Notes: generated from the letters alone by a model not told the origin. A DNA stretch of 64,000 nucleotides from Caccoplasma sp905210875 (GCA_963931635.1 OZ007034.1:1798001-1862000); one strand, 5' to 3'; positions 1-8,495 are shown, counted from the stretch's first letter. Made by a program: numbers and translations.

Positions 1-949
1 TGCCTGTTCTTCCTTCGCTGGTCGATAGATGGCCGGTGCTGACGCCTGCCGAGAGAGAAAGGCTGGGGTAGTATCCGGCTTGTGCGCTTTTGATGTCGAG
101 TTTTGCGGCGCTGATGTTGAGTTCGTTGTATTTGATGTTGGGCAGACACAGCAGCGCTGTTTGGTAGATTTCGTTTTGTGTGGCGATGGGCGTGAGGACA
201 TCGGTGTCGTCAAGGTCGGGGGTGAGAATATTTATGCTCTCGTCAATGCCTAATTCGAGCAGTTGTTTGAGGGTGAGGATATTCTGGTCTAATGTGTTCT
301 GGGATACTACCAGTTGGTATTTGTCGCTACTGTATTGCGATACGAGTTGGGCATAGTCGCTTTCCGAGAGGGTACCAGCATTTTTCAACTTTTCACCTCG
401 TTCGCATTGAGCTTTTGACACTTCAACCGTATTTTCATTGATTCGTACCGATTCCTGGGCATAGAGTATTTGCAGGTATCCGGTTACAATAGCCGACTCG
501 ATATTGTCGAATGTCTCTTCGAGGGTTGCATTTTGCATCTCTTCGGCGATTTTGCTCGACTTTATCTGGTTGAGCAGTTTGCCTCCGTTGAAGAGCGTGA
601 GTGAACTGCGCAGATTGTAGCTGCCCGAAATCTGGTTCTTGTCACTTCCGCTGTTTCCGGTGATGATGTAGTTGTCGAGGTCGTTGCTGTTCGTCTCTTG
701 GAAGGGGGTATTGTTGTATTGATAGCTGACCCCGGCCGACAGGGAGGGAAACAACTTGGCTTTGGCATTTTTGGTGTCAATTTGGCTGCTTTCAAGAGTT
801 AGTCGGCTCTTTTTGAGGTCGATGTTTTGTTGATAGGCATATTGCAGGCAGGCTTCGAGACTCCAGGTTTTCGGTTTCTCCTGGGCAATGAGGGTCATCG
901 TCGACAAGGCAAGACAACCGGCCAGTGTGAATAGACATTGATGTTTCAT
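1..949 (-). CDS. TolC-family outer-membrane efflux protein, C-terminus cut by window edge
   Basis: The 316 visible codons begin with a signal peptide (MKHQCLFTLAGCLALSTM, cleavage likely after LIAQ) followed by a mature start KPKTWSLEACLQYAYQQNID, typical of outer-membrane factor proteins that open with a helix around 'ACLQYA'. Later come the repeated features of the family: 'SSLTLFNGGKLLNQI', a long polar coiled region, and near the window edge 'AGYYPSLSLSAG', the usual start of the second structural repeat. Such proteins form trimeric channels that work with a periplasmic adaptor and an inner-membrane pump, either RND or ABC type. The partner genes would lie downstream, to the left of the window. 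The start at 949 is supported by a -7 promoter match about 25 bases upstream. Family assignment is firm; the substrate is unknown. Confidence 0.88.
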   Translation of the reverse strand, partial: MKHQCLFTLAGCLALSTMTLIAQEKPKTWSLEACLQYAYQQNIDLKKSRLTLESSQIDTKNAKAKLFPSLSAGVSYQYNNTPFQETNSNDLDNYIITGNSGSDKNQISGSYNLRSSLTLFNGGKLLNQIKSSKIAEEMQNATLEETFDNIESAIVTGYLQILYAQESVRINENTVEVSKAQCERGEKLKNAGTLSESDYAQLVSQYSSDKYQLVVSQNTLDQNILTLKQLLELGIDESINILTPDLDDTDVLTPIATQNEIYQTALLCLPNIKYNELNISAAKLDIKSAQAGYYPSLSLSAGVSTGHLSTSEGRTG

Positions 950-973
950 AGAATTTGCTGCTAAATGATGAGG

Positions 974-981
974 CAAAGATA
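974..981 (-). promoter_or_regulatory. Putative -7 element of the TolC-like gene
   Basis: TATCTTTG on the minus strand matches the Bacteroidetes -7 consensus TAnnTTTG. It lies 25 bases before the ATG at 949. No clear -33 TTTG is seen. Confidence 0.5.
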
Positions 982-1073
982 GGATGCCGGATTCATATAT
1001 TTATAATAAAATGTAAGGAAGTCTTTTTTTTATCGACGAATATCTGTTTTTTCTCGGTAAAGGTTAAAACGAC

Positions 1074-1101
1074 AAAAACCGCCTTTTAAAGGGCGGTTTT
1101 T
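1074..1101 (-). terminator. Intrinsic terminator of the AspT/YidE-type transporter gene
   Basis: A 10-bp stem (AAAAACCGCC with GGCGGTTTTT) ends in a T-run when read on the minus strand, about 20 bases after the transporter stop codon. Confidence 0.75.
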
Positions 1102-1121
1102 GGAATAGATATTGGCTTGTT

Positions 1122-2801
1122 TTATATAAAAAGCAGTATAAGCAACTGTGCGGTGAGCACCCTTAGGAACATGGTGAGAGGATACACGGTAGAATAGGCT
1201 ACGGCCGGTGCATCGTTGCCCGATACCTTGTTGGCATAGGCCAATGCAGGGGGGTCGGTCATACTGCCCGAGAGCAGACCCATGATGGTGAAGTAGTTGA
1301 GCTTGTAACGCCAGCGGCCTATGATACCGATAACTATCATGGGGATAAACGTGATAAGGAATCCCCACAGTACCCACAGCAGGCCATCTCCGGTGAAAAC
1401 CGTCTTGACAAAGTCGCCTCCGGCTTCTATACCTACGCTGGCCAGGAAGAGGCAGATGCCTATTTCTCTCAGCATGAGGCTGGCACTGGTCGAGGTGTAG
1501 GTGACGAGTTTCATCTTGTGACCGAAGCGACCGATGAGAATAGCCACGACGAGGGGACCGCCTGCCAAACCAAGTTTCATCGACGATGACATTCCGGGTA
1601 TTGACAAGGGGATACTTCCCAACAATATACCGAGGAATATACCTACGAAGATGGTAATCATATTAGGCTCGTTGAGACGCTTCATCGAGTTTCCGAGTCG
1701 GGAGGCAAGACGGGCGATGTCTTCCTGACGTCCCACGACGGTGAGACGGTCGCCCATTTGCAGTTCCAGGTTGGGCGTGACGAGAAGGTCTACGCCGGCA
1801 CGGTTCAGTCGAGTGGCATTCAGTCGGTAACCCATGCGCAGGCGCAGAGAGCCGATGGTGCGTCCATTATATTCGGGCTTGGTAACAACAATGCGGCGTG
1901 AAACGATGGGCGAGGGAATAGCTTCCCAGTCCATCTCCACTATCGGGCCGATGAAGGCTTTCATGGCGTCTTCGTCTTCTTCCGAGAGAACGATGAGCAG
2001 CAAGTCTCCTTCTCCGATAACCGTGTTGTCGTCAGGAATGATTACTTCTCCGTTTTTCTGTACCCGTGATACGACAAAGTTGCGATCTATCAAGACAGCC
2101 AGTTTCTCGAGAGTACGGCCCACAATCAGAGGATTTTCGACCTTGTAGGTAAGAATGTGTGGAACCAGCGTACTGGCCTCTTTTTCGGCTTCAAGGCGTT
2201 TGGTCTCGTTCTCGTTGTTGATGCGGAAAAAATAACGGATGAGAATCATCGACAGGATAATGCCTATTACACCGAGTGGATATGCTGCTGCATAGCCCGA
2301 AGCGATTTCGGGTACTTCGGCAAGTTTTCCATCGAAGTGCAATTGCGAAAGTGTTTGCTGGGCGGCACCGAGACCCGGTGTGTTGGTTACGGCTCCTGAT
2401 AAGATACCTACCAATTGTGGCATTGATATCCGGTCACTGGCAATGGCATAAATGACGCAAACAACCACGATATTCAGTATGACGACTCCCAAGGCCAGCA
2501 TATTGAGTTGCATGCCGCCTCGCTTGAACGAGGAGAAGAATCCCGGTCCCACTTGCAGACCTATGGAGTAAACGAAGAGTATCAAGCCAAATTCTTTGGT
2601 AAAATGTAAGATGCTTTGTTCGGCCGTGAAGCCAAAGTGGGCGACAAACAGCCCGACGAACAGCACAAATGTCACACCCAACGATACTCCGAAAATCTTT
2701 AATTTGCCTAAGTACACGCCTAAGGCTATGACAAATGCATAGAGAATGACGGTATGGGCTACAGAGTTGGTGGCAAACAGTAGATTATGAATCCAATCCA
2801 T
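1122..2801 (-). CDS. AspT/YidE/YbjL-type membrane transporter with two RCK_C domains
   Basis: This 559-residue protein has the two-halved plan of the aspartate:alanine exchanger family. About five or six membrane helices come first (residues 1-175). Two soluble RCK_C (TrkA-C) domains follow, one around 'NPLIVGRTLEKL' and one around 'NGRTIGSLRLRMG'. A second block of five or six helices completes it. The symmetric motifs 'GLQVGPGFFSS' in the first half and 'SVGIEAGGDFV' in the second, and the glycine-rich 'GAVTNTPGLGAAQ' / 'GSMTDPPALAYA', are characteristic. I chose the start at MDWIHNLL because the longer frame would add 32 hydrophilic residues immediately after the likely transcription start. 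Substrate is unknown; family members exchange amino acids or dicarboxylates, or have no assigned role. It is transcribed alone, with promoter and terminator both visible. Confidence 0.88.
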   Translation of the reverse strand: MDWIHNLLFATNSVAHTVILYAFVIALGVYLGKLKIFGVSLGVTFVLFVGLFVAHFGFTAEQSILHFTKEFGLILFVYSIGLQVGPGFFSSFKRGGMQLNMLALGVVILNIVVVCVIYAIASDRISMPQLVGILSGAVTNTPGLGAAQQTLSQLHFDGKLAEVPEIASGYAAAYPLGVIGIILSMILIRYFFRINNENETKRLEAEKEASTLVPHILTYKVENPLIVGRTLEKLAVLIDRNFVVSRVQKNGEVIIPDDNTVIGEGDLLLIVLSEEDEDAMKAFIGPIVEMDWEAIPSPIVSRRIVVTKPEYNGRTIGSLRLRMGYRLNATRLNRAGVDLLVTPNLELQMGDRLTVVGRQEDIARLASRLGNSMKRLNEPNMITIFVGIFLGILLGSIPLSIPGMSSSMKLGLAGGPLVVAILIGRFGHKMKLVTYTSTSASLMLREIGICLFLASVGIEAGGDFVKTVFTGDGLLWVLWGFLITFIPMIVIGIIGRWRYKLNYFTIMGLLSGSMTDPPALAYANKVSGNDAPAVAYSTVYPLTMFLRVLTAQLLILLFI

Positions 2802-2853
2802 TGTTGTTAATTGTTTGTTTTTAAGTTGCTTGTAAAATAAAAAAACAGAAACG

Positions 2854-2889
2854 CTCCTTTTTTGTTCCTCAACCGAGCCAAAAAAGGAG
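2854..2889 (-). other. 5'-leader hairpin of the transporter mRNA
   Basis: On the minus strand CTCCTTTTTT pairs with AAAAAAGGAG across a 16-base loop, inside the roughly 100-base leader. A T-rich stretch follows about nine bases after the stem. It could be an attenuator or simply RNA structure; nothing shows which. Confidence 0.3.
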
Positions 2890-2911
2890 AGTTGCATTTT
2901 TATTTTCGGCG

Positions 2912-2919
2912 CAAAGGTA
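2912..2919 (-). promoter_or_regulatory. Putative -7 element of the AspT/YidE-type gene
   Basis: TACCTTTG on the minus strand matches TAnnTTTG. It implies a leader of about 100 bases before the chosen ATG at 2801, with transcription starting only about eight bases before the upstream ATG at 2897. Confidence 0.5.
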
Positions 2920-3017
2920 GTTTTTTATCTTTATTTTACAAAGATTGAATGTGTGTATTTTATGCAAAAAAGTTTTTTGTTTTGTATATTTCTGTCTAAT
3001 ATCTGCGGGGAATGTGT

Positions 3018-3025
3018 TACTTTTG
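3018..3025 (+). promoter_or_regulatory. Putative -7 element of the HPPK-like gene
   Basis: TACTTTTG matches TAnnTTTG and lies 33 bases before the ATG at 3058. It argues against any start codon further upstream. Confidence 0.5.
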
Positions 3026-3057
3026 CGATTGTATTTGGAAATGCAAGAACGAGAATC

Positions 3058-3450
3058 ATGGATACTGTTTTGTCTCAGGCTATTATCAGCATTGGTTCCA
3101 ATGTGCCCGATAAAAAAAAACGCGTCGAAAATGCCTGTGAAGAATTAAAATCGCTTTTCCCTTCTTTTGAGTCTTCTCCGATTTATACGACCGGTGCAGT
3201 GGGCCGTTGTACGGGTCAACCCGACTATTGCAATGCAGTGGCCCGGCTTTCAACTTCTGATGATTACGAAGCTCTGAAAAAATTTTTCAAGGAAAAAGAA
3301 TCCGAATATGGTCGTGTGCATGATGGGAGCCGCACTACTCTCGTGCCGCTCGATATTGACATTGTGGTGTGGAACGGGGCGGTGATGCGCCCTAGCGATA
3401 TGCAGCAGGAGTATATGCGCATCGGTCTCGAAATGCTACATTTGCTTTGA
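3058..3450 (+). CDS. Truncated HPPK (FolK)-like protein
   Basis: These 130 residues align with 6-hydroxymethyl-7,8-dihydropterin pyrophosphokinase, the folate enzyme that transfers pyrophosphate from ATP. The N-terminal 'ISIGSN', the central 'GQPDYCNAVARL' (usually QPDYLNAV) and 'VPLDIDIVVWNG' with the metal-binding aspartates D99 and D101 are all present. The protein stops soon after, about 30 residues short of the E. coli enzyme, and lacks the usual 'P H x R x x x R x F V L' segment. The arginine normally found just before the 'DLDI' motif (GPRTLDLDI in E. coli) is replaced (TLVPLDIDI). It may therefore be inactive or altered, and a full FolK may exist elsewhere. The start is fixed by the promoter just upstream. 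Confidence 0.75.
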   Translation: MDTVLSQAIISIGSNVPDKKKRVENACEELKSLFPSFESSPIYTTGAVGRCTGQPDYCNAVARLSTSDDYEALKKFFKEKESEYGRVHDGSRTTLVPLDIDIVVWNGAVMRPSDMQQEYMRIGLEMLHLL

Positions 3451-3486
3451 CCAGCGAGTTTGTATTTTTCTGATTTAAGGTAAACG

Positions 3487-3523
3487 AAAAGAGGGAAGCT
3501 CCAAAGCGGGGCTTCCCTCTTTT
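3487..3523. terminator. Bidirectional terminator between the HPPK-like gene and btuG
   Basis: A 13-bp stem AAAAGAGGGAAGC / GCTTCCCTCTTTT gives a T-run on both strands, and the flanking genes converge on it. Confidence 0.8.
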
Positions 3524-3569
3524 TCATGGATGTTTCAGAAAGTAGATAGTTTTCAGTAGAAAACAAAAT

Positions 3570-4697
3570 TTATTCTGTGAAAGCGATATGTCCGGGGCTG
3601 ACACCGGCATCGGCTTTCCATTGCAGTTTGCCGGCAGGTGAGAAGCAGTATACGCTGCCGCTGTTTACGTAGTCGCCGGCATCGGTGAAGTATATCTGGC
3701 GGGTTTTCGGGTCGACGGCCATGCCGTAGGTTGCTACCAGCGTGGTGCCGTCGGTGATGAACTGTGCTTCGGCCACTTCGCGGGTGTTCAGGTCGATGGT
3801 GTGGTAGGTGTAGGTGTAGGTGTAACCGAAGGTTTCGTAGCTGAACTCTGACGAGTAGGTGTAGGCCGTGTCGCCAACGATGCAGATGTCGGTGGCACCG
3901 ATGTTGAGCGTATCGATGACGTTGTCGCTCTGCGCGTCGATGACGTAGAGGTTGGCGGCTATGTCCATATAGTTACCCCGCGAGCTGACGTAGAGGTTAT
4001 CCTTGTTGTCGGCTTTTACACGGTGCAGGTTGATGTCGACCGTGATGTCTTTGATTTTCTGGAATGTCGCCAGGTCGATGACCGATACGGTGTTGTCGTA
4101 TCCGCTGTTGTAGCGGTATCCACCCGAGTTGGCAACATAGAGTTTGCCGTTGGCGATGGCCAGCTCTTCGGGCTGGTAGCCTACGACAACAGAGTCGATG
4201 ACCGACAGGGTCTTCGTGTTGAAACGATACACGGCACCTTTGATGTCGCCCTCTCCGTAGGAGGCTCCTACATAAGAGCTGACATAGGCGGTCTCGCCGT
4301 CGAAACAGATGTAGCGTCCGTTGGGAATATCTACCTCGGCGATGTGCTTGGCACTGTCGGCTGTCATAATCTCAACCTTGTGCGAACCGTTCATGACGGC
4401 ATAAAGACGGCCGTTGTAGACTTTCAGGTCGTTGCCCGTGTCGCCCAGTTCTTTGATGACGGTCGGGTTGCGTTCGGCGTAGATGTCGGCGCTGTAAATG
4501 CCGGTCGATGCATCGAAAAAGTCGAGTGTCGAGTTGTTGCTGCCCATTTGTCCTTCGTTGAGTACATAGAAACCTGGTGTCGACGGGTTGCCATCGGTTA
4601 CAGGCGTGTTGGTCGACGGTACAGTGGGCTCGTCGTTGCGACAGCTGCTCAGAATACCGAGCATGCAGAGGGCTGACAGGAAAAAGATTTTTTTCAT
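3570..4697 (-). CDS. btuG: BtuG-like surface lipoprotein, YncE-type beta-propeller (cobalamin capture)
   Basis: The 375-residue protein has a lipoprotein signal peptide ending in LSSC with the acylated cysteine at C19. A low-complexity Thr/Pro linker and then a repeated beta-propeller follow; blades such as 'PEELAIANGKLYVANSGG' and 'LHRVKADNKDNLYVSSRG' are typical of YncE/DUF5074 proteins. In Bacteroides, BtuG is a surface lipoprotein of this fold that captures vitamin B12 and hands it to BtuB. Here its start codon overlaps the btuB stop by three bases and both genes lie under a cobalamin riboswitch, which is why I prefer BtuG over a generic propeller protein. Binding itself is inferred, not seen. 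Expression should fall when B12 is plentiful. Confidence 0.85.
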   Translation of the reverse strand: MKKIFFLSALCMLGILSSCRNDEPTVPSTNTPVTDGNPSTPGFYVLNEGQMGSNNSTLDFFDASTGIYSADIYAERNPTVIKELGDTGNDLKVYNGRLYAVMNGSHKVEIMTADSAKHIAEVDIPNGRYICFDGETAYVSSYVGASYGEGDIKGAVYRFNTKTLSVIDSVVVGYQPEELAIANGKLYVANSGGYRYNSGYDNTVSVIDLATFQKIKDITVDINLHRVKADNKDNLYVSSRGNYMDIAANLYVIDAQSDNVIDTLNIGATDICIVGDTAYTYSSEFSYETFGYTYTYTYHTIDLNTREVAEAQFITDGTTLVATYGMAVDPKTRQIYFTDAGDYVNSGSVYCFSPAGKLQWKADAGVSPGHIAFTE

Positions 4698-6709
4698 AAT
4701 TGTATGGTTAGAGTGATTTTAAAATTGGTTCCTGGCATGGGATAGTTGGAGATGACATCGTAATGCTGGTTGAAGAGGTTGTTTACCTCTGCCGAGGCTT
4801 TGCACGCAATCTTTTTTATGGAAAAGGTGCGGCTGAGCGAGAGATCGCTCGTGTACCAGGGCTGCATGAGATTCTTGGCCGTGTTTTCGGAGTTCATATA
4901 CCGTTCGCCGGTGTAGATGAAACTGTATTGCAGGCTCCACGCCTTCCAGATGCCCCAAGCCATGACCGAGCCGCTGTGCAACGGTATGTAGGGTATCTGG
5001 TCGCCGTAGTATTTGTAGTCCGGGTCGGTAAAGTCCTGGGCTTTCTGGTAGGTGTATTTTCCTTGCAGGCCGATAGTTACTTTCCCTACCAGGGCGGTTG
5101 TCTGCACCGACAGGTCGCACCCGCGTATCTCTACTCGGCCGAGGTTGAGCATCGACCAGCGAAACTGTCGGCCGGTGGGGTAGGCAATGATTTTGTCGGT
5201 TACGATGTTGTAATAGCCATCGCCCGTGATTTCAAATGTGTTGAAGAAGGCCTGCTCCCAGCTCTTCCGGTAGCTGATGCCTCCATCGTATTGGACCGTA
5301 AACTCGGGTTTGAGGTATTTGTTGCCGATGTCGGTATAGTAGAGGTCGTTGAACGTGGGCATACGGAAAGCCTTCTTGCAGAAGGCCCGCAGTTGCAGGT
5401 CGTGCCGGGCAAGAGGCCGGTAGTTGACAAAGAGGGCAGGGGAGTATTCGTCGCGGTGGGGAGAGGGGTTGTAGAGCCGTGTCTGTTCCTGAATGAATGT
5501 GCCCAGCAGGCTTCCCTGTATGTGAAGCCTTTTCCACTGGAACGAGGTGGCGACGGCTATCATCTCGGTGTATCGCGTGGGGTAGGCAAAGTCGTTGAGG
5601 TCGGCATCGAGGTAGTTCCATTGCAGGTCGGTCGAGAGAGAGACCTCCCACCACGGGAAAAGACTCAGGAGGTGGGCTGCCGAGAGGTAGCCCTCTTGTT
5701 GCCGGTAGTGGTTGTGTATGTACATCTCCCGCGGGTCGTCGCGCAGGTACTCGGTGTAGTCGTAGGCATATTTGGCGTTGACGAGAAGCCGGTACCGTTT
5801 CCCGGCCGGACTTTGCCAGCTGCCCTGGGTAAAGAAGTTACGGTCCCATTGCCGTTCGCCGTGTCTCCACACATTGTTGAGAATGGGACCCGGAATTCCC
5901 CGCTCGGCATTGTAGAAATAGGCTTTGGCTGTCCACTCGCCGCGGTCGGTCGAGCCGAAGAATCCCCCTTCAAGGCGCAGGGCTTCTACGTCGCCGTTCT
6001 GGCGCACGGCGGTGGTGTCGTAGGCGGTCGACCCGTCGGGCAGCACGCGGCGGTAGCGGAACTTGTAACGGCCGGTGGCGTGGGTGTACTCGGCGTTGAA
6101 ACTGCTGTTTACCTGCCGGCTTATCTTTTGTTCCCACAGCACCGAGGGGTTGATAAGGCCGAACGAGCCCCCTTTGAGGGTGAGGCGCAGGTTGTATTTT
6201 TTCGCACCATCGAAGCGAGGCCTCCGGCTGCGGAGATAGACCGAGCCCGATGTGCCGTAGTCGCGTGCCGGTTGCAGTATCTCGCTTTTCTGTCCGTTGT
6301 AGATGGCAATCTCTTCGAGGTTGTCGAGCGAAAATTTGCCGAGGTCGATTTGCCCGTTCTGAGCGTTGCCCAGTTGTATGCCGTCGTAGAAGACACCTGT
6401 CTGGTTCGACCCCATGCTTCTGATGTTGATGGTTTTGATTCCGCCTATCCCGCCGTAGTCTTTGAGTTGTACGCCCGAGAAGAAGCGTATGGCGTCGGCT
6501 ACCGAGAGGCTGTTGAGGCGGTTGAGAGTCTCGCCCGAGAGTTTCTGGGGAGCGATGACAGCCTCTTTGCGATGGGCGGTAACGGTGAGCTCTTGCAGGT
6601 GTTGCAGGGAGTCGAGTCGGTTTTGTGCGGCGACGGGCGCGACTCCCGTTCCGCACAGGAACAGGAACTGACCGATCAGCCACAGGTTTACTTTCCTCGT
6701 TTTTTTCAT
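4694..6709 (-). CDS. btuB: TonB-dependent vitamin B12 receptor BtuB
   Basis: The 671-residue protein has a signal peptide ending VAAQ, a TonB box-like 'ELTVTA', a plug domain ('VADAIRFFSGVQLKDYGGIGG', 'INIRSMGSNQTGVFYDG') and a 22-strand-type barrel with alternating aromatic strands that ends 'NFKITLTIQL'. Length and plug sequence fit the BtuB group of TonB-dependent receptors rather than the longer SusC group; there is no carboxypeptidase-like N-terminal extension. The start MKKTRK was chosen over an upstream ATG because the signal peptide begins there. The gene sits directly downstream of a cobalamin riboswitch and overlaps btuG, so the two form one B12-repressed transcript for uptake of cobalamin across the outer membrane. 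Confidence 0.9.
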   Translation of the reverse strand: MKKTRKVNLWLIGQFLFLCGTGVAPVAAQNRLDSLQHLQELTVTAHRKEAVIAPQKLSGETLNRLNSLSVADAIRFFSGVQLKDYGGIGGIKTINIRSMGSNQTGVFYDGIQLGNAQNGQIDLGKFSLDNLEEIAIYNGQKSEILQPARDYGTSGSVYLRSRRPRFDGAKKYNLRLTLKGGSFGLINPSVLWEQKISRQVNSSFNAEYTHATGRYKFRYRRVLPDGSTAYDTTAVRQNGDVEALRLEGGFFGSTDRGEWTAKAYFYNAERGIPGPILNNVWRHGERQWDRNFFTQGSWQSPAGKRYRLLVNAKYAYDYTEYLRDDPREMYIHNHYRQQEGYLSAAHLLSLFPWWEVSLSTDLQWNYLDADLNDFAYPTRYTEMIAVATSFQWKRLHIQGSLLGTFIQEQTRLYNPSPHRDEYSPALFVNYRPLARHDLQLRAFCKKAFRMPTFNDLYYTDIGNKYLKPEFTVQYDGGISYRKSWEQAFFNTFEITGDGYYNIVTDKIIAYPTGRQFRWSMLNLGRVEIRGCDLSVQTTALVGKVTIGLQGKYTYQKAQDFTDPDYKYYGDQIPYIPLHSGSVMAWGIWKAWSLQYSFIYTGERYMNSENTAKNLMQPWYTSDLSLSRTFSIKKIACKASAEVNNLFNQHYDVISNYPMPGTNFKITLTIQL

Positions 6710-6845
6710 GTCAAGAATTGTCGTCGTGCGCATTCCCGGCTCAAAAACAAGGAGTCCGTAAAAGGGTGCCTAAACAGCAAAAGTCATGCGAATTCTGGCG
6801 TTGGGGCTCAATCAGGCTCTTTCCTCGAAAGCTGTTGAATGCGGT

Positions 6846-7020
6846 GCGTATGGCAGGTCTTCTGACTTGTTCCTGCGACAAGCGGCCTTCCCGGTCTTTG
6901 ACCAGTGGCGTGTGATGGCTTGTGCCTGATGTGGAACTCACAGCAGCGGGACTGTTTGGGATTTTCACCCAATTCCCTTTTAATCTCCATACCCCGGCGG
7001 GGTATTTCAAACCAATACGC
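6846..7020 (-). promoter_or_regulatory. Cobalamin (B12) riboswitch upstream of btuB
   Basis: Read on the minus strand the segment contains the conserved cobalamin-aptamer landmarks in order: GGGTGAAAATCCC, CAGTCCCGCTGCTGTGA, CCACTGG, GGGAAGGC and the B12 box GTCAGAAGACCTGCC (around 6852-6866). The ends pair as a P1 helix, GCGTAT at 7015-7020 with ATACGC at 6846-6851. It ends about 135 bases before the btuB ATG, leaving room for an expression platform. Adenosylcobalamin binding is expected to switch off btuB and btuG. Confidence 0.95.
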
Positions 7021-7083
7021 CGCAAAGATAGAAATATTTTGCCGGATTATTGCATGACCGGCAAAAAATTCTGCCCCACTTTC

Positions 7084-8094
7084 TCAGGAGATTTTTGTCC
7101 GTTCGTTGTCGGAGTACTCTTCGTCGCTTTCGACCATCTGGTGCAGGTCGATGGGCTCTTCGGCCTTGAACGGAGCGCGGCGGTAGCGACATTCGGGCAG
7201 GAGACAGTGTTGGCAGTGTTGTTCGTTGCAGGAGTCGGCATGTACCGAGAAGGTGATTTTCTCGCGCGACTCTTGCTTCATGGTTTCAGCCAGCTGCTCG
7301 CAGGCGTCGTGGCCCTGCGACACGGTGTAGTACCACGGGAGAGTGAGATCGCACTCGATGTATGAGTAGGAGCCGTATTCCAATATTTTGAGGTTGTGTA
7401 TGTCTATCCAATCGGGACGGCGGTTGCGGTTGAGAATGCTGGCTATGCGGGAGAGCTTTTCGGGATCGGCCTTATCGGTGAGTGTGGCGATGGTCTTGCG
7501 CAGAATCGATATGCCGGTGTAGATAATGATGCCGCCGAAGATGAGCGCCATGAGGCTATCAATGAGTACGATGCCGGTAACTTGAACCAGCACGAGGCCT
7601 ACGACGAGACCTATCGTCGAGTAGGTGTCGGACTGCAAGTGTTTACCTCCTGCAACAAGTGCCTCGGAGAGGTGTTTACGTCCGGCTCTGATGCTCCATG
7701 CACCCAGCAGGTAGTTGACAAGTCCTGCGGCTGCGGTGATGTATATACCGATGTCGAGACGGCTCAGTTGGCTCGGGAAGAAGAGCCGGTCGGCTCCCTC
7801 GTATATGATGATGGCTCCGGCCATGATGATGAGTATGCCTTCCATCGAGGCCGAAATCATCTCTATTTTTCCGTGCCCGAACGGGTGACTTTTATCTCGC
7901 GGCCGGGAGGCAAGGCGTATGCAGTAGAGGCTTATTCCTCCGGCGGCAACATTGACGATACTCTCCATGGCATCGGTAAATATGGCGGCCGATCCTGTGA
8001 GGTAATAGGCAATGAATTTTCCTGCCATCAAGACGATGGAGCAGGTCCATATGAGGCTTTGGATTTTCTGTTTGGCTTTGGATTCGGTGGTCAT
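7084..8094 (-). CDS. Cation diffusion facilitator (CDF) metal exporter with Cys/His-rich tail
   Basis: The 336-residue protein has the six-helix CDF plan. The transport-site residues are visible as 'TDAMES' in helix 2 (D41, E44) and 'HLQSD' in helix 5 (H152, D156), and the 'HPFGHGKIE' loop between them is typical. A ferredoxin-like cytoplasmic domain follows ('IHNLKILEYGSYSYIECDL'). The last 55 residues are unusual: 'HADSCNEQHCQHCLLPEC' offers four cysteines and three histidines for metal binding, followed by an acidic end. CDF proteins export Zn, Fe, Mn or Co in exchange for protons; which metal is used here cannot be read. The gene starts just upstream of the trxA terminator hairpin and may use a promoter within that T-run. 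Confidence 0.87.
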   Translation of the reverse strand: MTTESKAKQKIQSLIWTCSIVLMAGKFIAYYLTGSAAIFTDAMESIVNVAAGGISLYCIRLASRPRDKSHPFGHGKIEMISASMEGILIIMAGAIIIYEGADRLFFPSQLSRLDIGIYITAAAGLVNYLLGAWSIRAGRKHLSEALVAGGKHLQSDTYSTIGLVVGLVLVQVTGIVLIDSLMALIFGGIIIYTGISILRKTIATLTDKADPEKLSRIASILNRNRRPDWIDIHNLKILEYGSYSYIECDLTLPWYYTVSQGHDACEQLAETMKQESREKITFSVHADSCNEQHCQHCLLPECRYRRAPFKAEEPIDLHQMVESDEEYSDNERTKIS

Positions 8095-8125
8095 TTTCGG
8101 AACGGATAATGTATAAATGCAAAAA

Positions 8126-8154
8126 TCCTATCGGCCGGGAACCGGCCGATAGGA
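8126..8154 (-). terminator. Intrinsic terminator of trxA
   Basis: A 13-bp perfect stem (TCCTATCGGCCGG with its complement, loop GAA) is followed by TTTTT on the minus strand, 27 bases after the trxA stop. Confidence 0.85.
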
Positions 8155-8180
8155 CAACTTTTTTCCTGGACGTAGAGCGA

Positions 8181-8495
8181 TTAGAGATTGGCCTCGATTT
8201 TGGCTTTCAGGTCGGCCTTTGAAGAGGCGCCTACCTGCTTGTCGACCAGTTTACCGCCTTTGAAGAAGAGCAGGGTGGGAATGTTGCGGATACCCATTTC
8301 GCTGCTCAGTGCATTGTCGTCGTCAACATTGTATTTGCCGATGAGGGCTTTGCCTTCGTATTCAGCGGCAAGTTCTTCGACATAAGGAGCGATGCTGCGG
8401 CAGGGACCGCACCATTCGGCCCAGAAGTCAACAACAACGAGTTTATCTTGAGCCAGAAGCTCTTTGTAGTTAGCGTCAGTGATTTTCAGTGCCAT
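8181..8495 (-). CDS. trxA: Thioredoxin
   Basis: A 104-residue classical thioredoxin. The redox motif WCGPC lies at residues 28-32 within 'VVDFWAEWCGPC', and the cis-proline segment 'RNIPTLLFFKGG' is present. There is no signal peptide, so it acts in the cytosol as a general disulfide reductase for ribonucleotide reductase, peroxiredoxins and similar partners. It is transcribed on its own, with a good -7 promoter match 46 bases upstream and a strong terminator behind it. Confidence 0.95.
   Translation of the reverse strand: MALKITDANYKELLAQDKLVVVDFWAEWCGPCRSIAPYVEELAAEYEGKALIGKYNVDDDNALSSEMGIRNIPTLLFFKGGKLVDKQVGASSKADLKAKIEANL

Noticed and set aside
4763..6838. 691-codon open frame antisense to btuB
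   Set aside because: Shadow of btuB; it would also run into the riboswitch.
6922..7365. 147-codon frame over the riboswitch and the end of the CDF gene
   Set aside because: It overlaps the cobalamin aptamer and the CDF coding region and has no features of its own.
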